Below, piece by piece: positions 4,929 through 10,265 of a stretch of 10,265 nt of DNA. A program made the position numbers and the translations under genes. A model generated the notes under the pieces. The model saw only the letters and a program-made list of their open reading frames with translations, had not been told where the DNA came from and did not search any database. This DNA is from an uncultured Verrucomicrobiales bacterium (GTDB taxonomy: Bacteria; Verrucomicrobiota; Verrucomicrobiia; Limisphaerales; JACDHS01): the NCBI GenBank assembly GCA_937983475.1, contig CALJZV010000434.1, positions 1 through 10,265 of the forward strand. The letters run 5' to 3'. The stretch's first letter is position 1, and the number at the start of each line of letters is the position of its first letter.

Positions 4929-6815
4929 ATGATTTCCTTGGACCAAGTCAACGGCCAACCGCTCAACGGCGAGCAGAGGTCATATCTGGATGGCTTCTTC
5001 AGCGGCATTGCCAATCGAGGATTCAAATTCAGCGATGTCGCTCCAAATCCGCTCGCGATTTTGACCCCGCAAAAGGCCGACGAAAATCTGATTTTTGAGG
5101 AACGCGTCAAACGCGAATTGCATCCTCTCGACGCTTTTCCTTTGTTGATTGAACACGCTGCCGCCAATAAGGCGCCCGAGCGCGAAAACATTTTCCGTTT
5201 CAAATGGAATGGCTTGTTCTTTCTCACGCCGAACAGGGAGGCCTTCATGGCGAGACTCCGCATTCCCGCCGGGCAGTTGAAGACGTTTCAATGGCGGGAA
5301 ATCGCGCGCGTCGCGCAAGAGTTGACGACTGGTTATGTCCAAGTCACCACCCGCGCAAACATCCAGATTCGGCTGATCGAGCCCAAGAACGCGCCGGAAT
5401 TTCTGCGAAGAATTCAAAGTGTCGGTCTCCATGCACGCGGTTCGGGCGCCGATAACATCCGCAACATCACTGCAAGCCCAGCAGCGGGTTTGGACCCATC
5501 CGAACTGATTGACGTTTCCCCGTTCTGCCAGCAACTGGCACACATCATCATCAATGACCGGTCGTTTTACGACCTGCCACGGAAATTCAACATCGCATTC
5601 CACGGCGGCGGCGCGGATGTCGTTTTGGAGGAGACTAATGACATTGGCGTGTCGGCGGTAAAGATAACGGAAGTGCAACTCGGTGAGGGCGGATCCATCA
5701 AACCCGGCATTTATTTTCGAATCGGTCTCGGCGGAGCCACCGGACACAAGGCCTTTGCAAGCGATCTGGGCGTCATCGTCAGCCCCGAGGAAATTGTAAA
5801 GGTGGTGGCCGCCATGGTTCGCGTTTACATCGCCAATGGCAACCGAACGGACCGAAAAAAGGCGCGCCTGAAGCACCTGTTGGAAAAATGGCCACTGGAG
5901 AAGTTTCTTGAGGAAACCGAGAAAGTGCTGGGGCGCAAATTAATTCAATGCCATTGGGAAAATGGAGCCGCGCTTCACCTTCACCCCGGCCCTCTCCCTG
6001 AGGGAGAGGGTGACACCAAGGCCGGTCTGAATGGATTACAAGTTTCAAGCTTGGCGAGCAGCGGAAAACCGCTCTCCCTCTCCCAGTGGGAGAGGGCCGG
6101 GGTGAGGGTGAACAAAACCAACAATCCCCAATCTCACATCGGCGTTTTTGCTCAAAAACAACCGGGCCTGAGCTACGTAGGCGTGGCGCTTCCTGTAGGA
6201 CAGGTCACGCCCGCGCAGATGCTGGAAGTGGCCGACTTGGCCGACCGTTACGGTTCGGGCGACTTGCGGTTGACTGTCTGGCAAAATTTCTTGATTCCCA
6301 ACATCAAGGATTCCGACATCGACGCCGTCAAAACCGGCCTTGAAAAAATCGGCTTGAGCTGGCGCCAATCGTCCGTGCGCAGCGGGTTGGTTGCCTGCAC
6401 CGGCAATTCCTACTGCAAATTTGCCGCCGCGAACACCAAGCGCCACTCGCTCCAACTGGCCGAGCACCTTGAACAGCATGTGCCGCTCGATCAACCGGTC
6501 AACATTCACCTGACCGGATGCCCGCACTCCTGCGCGCAGCATTACATCGGCGACATCGGTCTGCTCGCCACCACAACCAAGGTCAATGGCGCCAGTGTCG
6601 AGGGCTACCACGTCTTTGTCGGCGGCGGCTTCGGCGGCAACCAGGCCATCGGGCGGCAGGTGTTCAGCGCGGTTCCGAACGATCAACTTAACAGCACCGT
6701 GAAAAGCATTCTCACCGCGTATCTGCGGAACCGTCAGTCAAATGAAAGCTTCCAGCAATTCACCCTGCGTCACGATACCGAGGCGCTACAGACACTTTTC
6801 CGCGTTGTTGAATGA
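4929..6815 (+). CDS. Siroheme/4Fe-4S nitrite (or sulfite) reductase, NirA/CysI family, with an in-frame repeat insertion
   Basis: A 628-residue soluble hemoprotein for six-electron reduction of nitrite to ammonium (or sulfite to sulfide). The two-fold family architecture is clear. The first half has TTRANIQIR (140-148), the stretch from DNIRN (175) to SPFCQQL (197-203), and KFNIAFHGG (219-227). The second half has QKQPGL (409-414), RLTVWQNFLIPN (447-458), and the four cysteines binding the iron-sulfur cluster and linking it to siroheme: C490 and C496 (CX5C), C531 and C535 (CX3C). Residues 349-395 come from a palindromic repeat inserted in the linker between the halves; without it the protein would be about 581 residues, near the family norm. 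No frameshift or stop results, so it is probably active. The gene starts 48 bases after the diflavin gene, with no clear Shine-Dalgarno site, and overlaps the next gene by 4 bases. Sulfite as the substrate is not excluded. Confidence 0.9.
   Translation: MISLDQVNGQPLNGEQRSYLDGFFSGIANRGFKFSDVAPNPLAILTPQKADENLIFEERVKRELHPLDAFPLLIEHAAANKAPERENIFRFKWNGLFFLTPNREAFMARLRIPAGQLKTFQWREIARVAQELTTGYVQVTTRANIQIRLIEPKNAPEFLRRIQSVGLHARGSGADNIRNITASPAAGLDPSELIDVSPFCQQLAHIIINDRSFYDLPRKFNIAFHGGGADVVLEETNDIGVSAVKITEVQLGEGGSIKPGIYFRIGLGGATGHKAFASDLGVIVSPEEIVKVVAAMVRVYIANGNRTDRKKARLKHLLEKWPLEKFLEETEKVLGRKLIQCHWENGAALHLHPGPLPEGEGDTKAGLNGLQVSSLASSGKPLSLSQWERAGVRVNKTNNPQSHIGVFAQKQPGLSYVGVALPVGQVTPAQMLEVADLADRYGSGDLRLTVWQNFLIPNIKDSDIDAVKTGLEKIGLSWRQSSVRSGLVACTGNSYCKFAAANTKRHSLQLAEHLEQHVPLDQPVNIHLTGCPHSCAQHYIGDIGLLATTTKVNGASVEGYHVFVGGGFGGNQAIGRQVFSAVPNDQLNSTVKSILTAYLRNRQSNESFQQFTLRHDTEALQTLFRVVE
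5974..6112. repeat. Palindromic repeat element (REP/MITE-like) inside the nitrite reductase gene
   Basis: The element of about 139 bases has long terminal inverted repeats: 5974-5998 matches the reverse complement of 6088-6112 at 24 of 25 positions. Each end also carries its own hairpin: CCCTCTCCC-TGA-GGGAGAGGG at 5990-6010 and CCCTCTCCC-AGT-GGGAGAGGG at 6076-6096, both perfect 9-pair stems. A third hairpin, AGCGG-AAAA-CCGCT, lies at 6060-6073 next to the right end. From memory, repeats with this GGGAGAGGG...GGGGTGAGGG core, translated as HPGPLPEGEG or LSQWERAGVRVN, are scattered through many bacterial genomes. No target-site duplication is obvious. It has no transposase and would be mobilised, if at all, in trans. 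Confidence 0.85.
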
Positions 6816-8422
6816 ACACGCGCCGCACAGTCGAGCCTTCGCAGAGCCGGACATTCATTGACGGATTGCTGGCGGAGCAGCAAGAGCTCACCGCCGTCGA
6901 AAAATTCTCCCGCAAACATGCACAGTATGCCGCGCCGCTCCTTGAGAAGTATTATCGGGACCTGATTCCGCTGACCACGCCGAGACCGGGCGAGCAATAC
7001 GCCTTTGAAGTCAACCTCGACACATGCAGCGGGTGCAAAGCCTGCGTGACAGCCTGCCACAATTTAAACGGCTTGGATGAGGGAGAAACCTGGCGCGAAG
7101 TCGGCGTTCTCATGGGCGGAACCCGCGCCCAGCCTGCGCAGCTTCCGGTGACCACCGCGTGCCACCATTGCGTGGAGCCGGGATGCCTCAGCGGTTGCCC
7201 CGTCGAAGCCTACGAAAAAGAGGCGACCACAGGCATTGTGCGCCATCTCGACGACCAGTGCATCGGCTGCCAGTACTGCACCTGGACCTGCCCCTACGAG
7301 GTGCCAAAATACTCGGCCAAGCGCGGCATCGTCCGCAAATGCGACATGTGCCACGGACGGCTCGCCGATGGAGAAGCCCCGGCCTGCGTTCAAGCCTGTC
7401 CCAACGGCGCCATCCGCATCACGGTTGTGGAAAAGCACTCGGCTCGGGACCGGGCAGCAAGCGGCATTTTTCTCGAAGACGCGCCCGATCCGCGCATCAC
7501 GGTGCCTTCCACCCGCTATCAAACAAACCGCACATTTACTGAGAAACTTCGCGCGGGAGACCACGGGGAATTGCGCCTCCAGCCGACGCATTGGCCGCTG
7601 GTGTTCATGCTCGTTCTCACGCAGATGTCCGCCGGTCTTTATTTGCTCAACACTTTCTCCCAGTGGAACGGCGCTTTCTCAGGAAGCGGGTTATCAGCAA
7701 ATGAACGGCTTGGGCTGGCGGCGCTTGCGGCAGGGCTGCTGGCCAGCGTGATTCACCTCGGGCGCCCACAGCACGCCTGGCGGGCGTTTCTAGGCTGGCG
7801 GCATTCCTGGTTGAGCCGTGAAGTCATCGCCTTTGGGGCGTTCTTTTCACTGGCAGCAGTTCACTCAATGATCGGAACTTTTTATTCATCGCTGGCAACA
7901 GCGGCGGCGGGCGCGCTGGCCGTGGTTTGCTCGGCGATGGTATATCACGCGACACGACGCCAATTCTGGCATGGAAGGCACGTGGCCATCCGCTTTTTCG
8001 GCACCGCCGCGGTGCTGGGATTGGCTTGGAACGTCTGCGCCAGCGCCTTTCGGCAAGAGGACACCGCGCTTTTATTTTCCATGGGGCTGATGGCGGTTTC
8101 GGCGGCGAAACTGGCTTGGGAATGGGTTTCCATGACGTCTTCATCGAAAACAAAATCGAGCGAATTACTCAAAAGCGCGGTGCTGATGCGAGGCCCATTG
8201 CGCCACGTCACCGGCGCGCGGTTTTTGTGCGGACTCTGCGGCGGGGTGGTGCTGCCTCTCGGTTTTTTGGCGGAACCGATCAATCCGATGATTCCCCTGT
8301 TGGCGCTCGGCTTTTGCGTTGCGGGTGAGATTCAGGAACGGGTTCTGTTTTTCACGGCCGTCGCGCCGGCCAAAATGCCCGGTGAATTCAAGGTTCATTC
8401 GCGAACCCGGAGGAATTTATGA
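6812..8422 (+). CDS. Fused DmsB-like four-cluster ferredoxin subunit and DmsC-like membrane anchor
   Basis: A 536-residue protein joining two subunits that are separate in E. coli DMSO reductase. Residues about 66-205 are a DmsB-type electron-transfer module with 16 cysteines in four groups, enough for four 4Fe-4S clusters: C72/75/78/82, C117/120/125/129, C150/153/156/160 and C177/180/192/196. Residues about 260-515 are a DmsC-like anchor with eight hydrophobic segments (roughly 261-281, 297-316, 335-357, 360-380, 392-412, 418-438, 466-486, 490-515); the VIHLGRPQHAWRAF...WLSREV stretch (313-338) is typical of that family. DmsC proteins oxidise menaquinol, so this protein probably feeds quinol electrons to the nitrate reductase encoded next. 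There is no signal peptide, which places the clusters in the cytoplasm. It overlaps both neighbours by 4 bases. Residues 1-65 are an extension with a weak copy (RTFIDGLLA) of the motif in the two upstream proteins. Confidence 0.9.
   Translation: MNTRRTVEPSQSRTFIDGLLAEQQELTAVEKFSRKHAQYAAPLLEKYYRDLIPLTTPRPGEQYAFEVNLDTCSGCKACVTACHNLNGLDEGETWREVGVLMGGTRAQPAQLPVTTACHHCVEPGCLSGCPVEAYEKEATTGIVRHLDDQCIGCQYCTWTCPYEVPKYSAKRGIVRKCDMCHGRLADGEAPACVQACPNGAIRITVVEKHSARDRAASGIFLEDAPDPRITVPSTRYQTNRTFTEKLRAGDHGELRLQPTHWPLVFMLVLTQMSAGLYLLNTFSQWNGAFSGSGLSANERLGLAALAAGLLASVIHLGRPQHAWRAFLGWRHSWLSREVIAFGAFFSLAAVHSMIGTFYSSLATAAAGALAVVCSAMVYHATRRQFWHGRHVAIRFFGTAAVLGLAWNVCASAFRQEDTALLFSMGLMAVSAAKLAWEWVSMTSSSKTKSSELLKSAVLMRGPLRHVTGARFLCGLCGGVVLPLGFLAEPINPMIPLLALGFCVAGEIQERVLFFTAVAPAKMPGEFKVHSRTRRNL
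8409..8414 (+). promoter_or_regulatory. Strong ribosome binding site of the nitrate reductase gene
   Basis: GGAGGA ends 4 bases before the ATG at 8419 and lies inside the last codons of the anchor gene. It is the only strong Shine-Dalgarno match I saw in the operon and fixes the start of the nitrate reductase at 8419, giving a 4-base ATGA overlap with the upstream stop. Confidence 0.7.
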
Positions 8423-10265
8423 GTTCCTCTCCTTCAAGCAGCATCCAAGAAAGACGCTGGCGCGAGAAAATCTCAAGCCTTCTTCACCGCAAGGACGGGC
8501 CGTTGACGCAGGACCTGGTGCAGGTGCCCGGCAAATTCGGCCTGGGAAAAGTGCCGGGCGACGTCCAACCCGACAACACCACCGACCTGGTCTGCGGCTT
8601 TTGCTCCACCGGTTGCTCGCTGACGGCCCACATGAAAAACGGCGCGGCGGTCAATCTCTCTCCAAACGCGCGTTACCCTGTGAACCTCGGCATGGCGTGT
8701 CCCAAGGGATGGGAGGCACTGGAACCGCTCCGGGCGCAAGACCGGGCCACAACGCCGCTGCTCCGCAACGCTTCGGGCGCGCTGGAGGCGATGGATTGGG
8801 ACACGGCGATGCAGGTCTTCACATTGCGCTTCAAGGCAATCCAGGACCAGTTCGGCAAGGAATCGGTTGCGTGGCTGGGCACCGGGCAGATCGTCACCGA
8901 GGAACTCGCTTTCCTTGGGGCTCTGGGAAAGTTCGGCATGGGCATCGTGCATGGCGACGGCAACACGCGCCAGTGCATGGCCACCTCGGTGGCCGCTTAC
9001 AAGCAATCCTTCGGTTTCGACGCCCCGCCTTACACCTACAAGGATTTTGAAGAATCCGATGTCATCGTCCTGATCGGCTCCAATCTTTGCATCGCGCATC
9101 CCATCCTCTGGCAGCGCGTGCTTCGGAACCGGCGCCGCCCGGAAATCATCGTCGTGGACCCGCGCAAAACCGAGACCGCGATGGCCGCGACGCAGCATTA
9201 CGCCATCCGGCCAAAATCGGACCTGGCGCTGCTCAACGGCCTGGCGCGGCTGCTCATCGAAAACGGATGGATCAACCGTTCATTTATTGAACACCACACC
9301 AGCGGCTTCGCGGAACTGGAGACCTTTCTGGCGACGCCGGAAAGTTCCCCAGAGGCCGTTATTGAGGCCACTGGGCTTTCGCTGGAGCAACTGCGCCGGT
9401 TCGCTGAAACCATCGGTAAAAGCGAGCGCGTTTCATTTTGGTGGACCATGGGGGTCAACCAAGGCCATCAGGCTACTCGCACCGCGCAGGCAATCATCAA
9501 CCTGGCGCTGATGACCGGCAACATCGGACGGCCCGGCACCGGCGCGAACTCGATCACGGGACAGTGCAATGCGATGGGCTCACGCCTGTTCAGCAACACA
9601 ACCAACCTGCTGGGCGGCCACGATTTTCTAAAAGCCGAGCATCGGCAGAAAGTGGCGCGGATTCTCGGCATCCCAACGGAGACGATTCCGCAGCAGAACA
9701 GTTGGGCCTACGACCAGATTCTCGACGGCGTTGATCGTGGAAAAATAAAAGGGCTTTGGGTGATCGCAACCAATTCGGCGCACTCGTGGATTCACCAAAG
9801 CGAAGCCCGGCGGATTCTTGGAAAACTCGATTTTCTGGTCGTTCAGGACATGTATCACACCACCGAAACGGCGAAGCAGGCGCACCTGATTCTGCCCGCC
9901 GCCGGATGGGGCGAGAAGGAGGGCACCTTCATCAACTCGGAGCGCCGAATTGGCTTGGTGAAGAAAATCGCGCGCGCGCCCGGACAGGCGCTCTCGGACT
10001 TCAACATCTTCCGGCTCGTGGCGCATTACTGGGGCTGCGCGCCGCTGTTCAAGGACTGGAGTTCGCCCGAGGCTGTGTTTGGCATTCTGAAAAAGCTTTC
10101 GCGCGGCCAACCCTGCGATTTTTCGGGCATAGCCGACTATCGGATGCTGGATGACGCTGGCGGACTTCAGTGGCCGTTTCCCGAGCAGATGGCTCAACCG
10201 GATGCGTCGCAAAACAGCGCGTCGGCAGAGCGCAGGCTGTTCGAGAATGCGCGGTATTATGTTCC
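8419..10265 (+). CDS. Molybdopterin nitrate reductase catalytic subunit, NasA/NarB type (3' end outside the window)
   Basis: An open frame of 615 codons without a stop before the window edge. It reduces nitrate to nitrite at a bis-MGD molybdenum site. Visible features: a 4Fe-4S site C59-X2-C62-X3-C66 ... C94 (CGFCSTGC, then ACPKGWEAL); the probable molybdenum-ligand cysteine C186 in GDGNTRQCMATSVAAYKQSFG (179-199), as in Nap/Nas enzymes and unlike the Asp of NarG; GSNLCIAHPILWQR, VVDPRKTETA, MTGNIGRPGTGAN, TNSAHSW and ILPAAGWGEKEGTFINSERR, all typical of this family. The C-terminal cofactor-binding domain, perhaps another 100 or more residues, is missing. The first 55 residues form an extension before the cluster; its RR pair is not followed by a hydrophobic stretch, so there is no Tat signal and the enzyme should be cytoplasmic. 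Translation is probably coupled to the anchor gene. A formate dehydrogenase is less likely given the operon. Confidence 0.9.
   Translation, partial: MSSSPSSSIQERRWREKISSLLHRKDGPLTQDLVQVPGKFGLGKVPGDVQPDNTTDLVCGFCSTGCSLTAHMKNGAAVNLSPNARYPVNLGMACPKGWEALEPLRAQDRATTPLLRNASGALEAMDWDTAMQVFTLRFKAIQDQFGKESVAWLGTGQIVTEELAFLGALGKFGMGIVHGDGNTRQCMATSVAAYKQSFGFDAPPYTYKDFEESDVIVLIGSNLCIAHPILWQRVLRNRRRPEIIVVDPRKTETAMAATQHYAIRPKSDLALLNGLARLLIENGWINRSFIEHHTSGFAELETFLATPESSPEAVIEATGLSLEQLRRFAETIGKSERVSFWWTMGVNQGHQATRTAQAIINLALMTGNIGRPGTGANSITGQCNAMGSRLFSNTTNLLGGHDFLKAEHRQKVARILGIPTETIPQQNSWAYDQILDGVDRGKIKGLWVIATNSAHSWIHQSEARRILGKLDFLVVQDMYHTTETAKQAHLILPAAGWGEKEGTFINSERRIGLVKKIARAPGQALSDFNIFRLVAHYWGCAPLFKDWSSPEAVFGILKKLSRGQPCDFSGIADYRMLDDAGGLQWPFPEQMAQPDASQNSASAERRLFENARYYV

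Noticed and set aside
5974..6112. Insertion causing a pseudogene of the nitrite reductase
   Set aside because: The reading frame continues through the element with no stop, and all cysteines and siroheme motifs downstream are intact.
8419..8500. Possible Tat signal because of an RR pair near the start of the nitrate reductase
   Set aside because: The RR at residues 12-13 is not in an S/T-RR-x-F-L-K context and is followed by a charged helix, not a hydrophobic segment with a cleavage site.
8319..9198. Open frames of about 240 codons on both strands around the start of the nitrate reductase
   Set aside because: They are shadows. The real frame starts at 8419, runs open to the window edge, and carries all the molybdoenzyme motifs.
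1..10265. CRISPR arrays, tRNA or rRNA genes, transposase genes, riboswitches
   Set aside because: No regularly spaced direct repeats, no cloverleaf or rRNA-like stretches, no transposase-like protein and no recognisable riboswitch core were seen on either strand.

Overview
The window holds a five-gene, plus-strand nitrate assimilation operon (1854 to beyond 10265), preceded by a separate plus-strand gene for a XylR-type transcription regulator (84-1271) and a 582-base non-coding gap. The DNA is moderately GC-rich and densely coding on one strand. Several starts lack a clear Shine-Dalgarno site, and the regulator joins a LacI-like sensor to an AraC-type DNA-binding domain. That combination is very common in Verrucomicrobiota and relatives, so a Verrucomicrobiota-like bacterium is my best guess. 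This is inference from gene style, not from a marker gene.

Layout: (1) 1-83, a probable sigma70-type promoter and a small inverted repeat; (2) 84-1271, the regulator, followed by an imperfect 14-pair hairpin; (3) 1272-1853, no credible gene but several small palindromes and a sigma54-like element just ahead of the operon; (4) 1854-3065, a NarK/NasA-type MFS nitrate/nitrite transporter; (5) 3075-4880, a CysJ-like diflavin reductase; (6) 4929-6815, a siroheme/4Fe-4S nitrite (or sulfite) reductase, interrupted in frame by a palindromic repeat element; (7) 6812-8422, a fusion of a DmsB-like four-cluster ferredoxin subunit to a DmsC-like eight-helix membrane anchor; (8) 8419 to the window edge, a NasA/NarB-type molybdopterin nitrate reductase, missing its last part because the window stops.

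How they would work together (inference from families and order): the transporter brings in nitrate. The molybdoenzyme reduces it to nitrite in the cytoplasm, apparently taking electrons from the quinol pool through the fused iron-sulfur/anchor protein rather than from soluble ferredoxin or NADH. The siroheme enzyme reduces nitrite to ammonium with electrons from NADPH through the diflavin protein. The last three genes are joined by two 4-base ATGA overlaps, which suggests translational coupling.

The two most notable points are the membrane-tethered, quinol-type wiring of an assimilatory nitrate reductase that has no export signal, and the repeat of about 139 bases domesticated inside the nitrite reductase gene, where it encodes about 47 extra residues in the linker between the two halves of the enzyme. 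A shared N-terminal EQR...GF..G motif in the diflavin protein and the siroheme enzyme may be a docking element.
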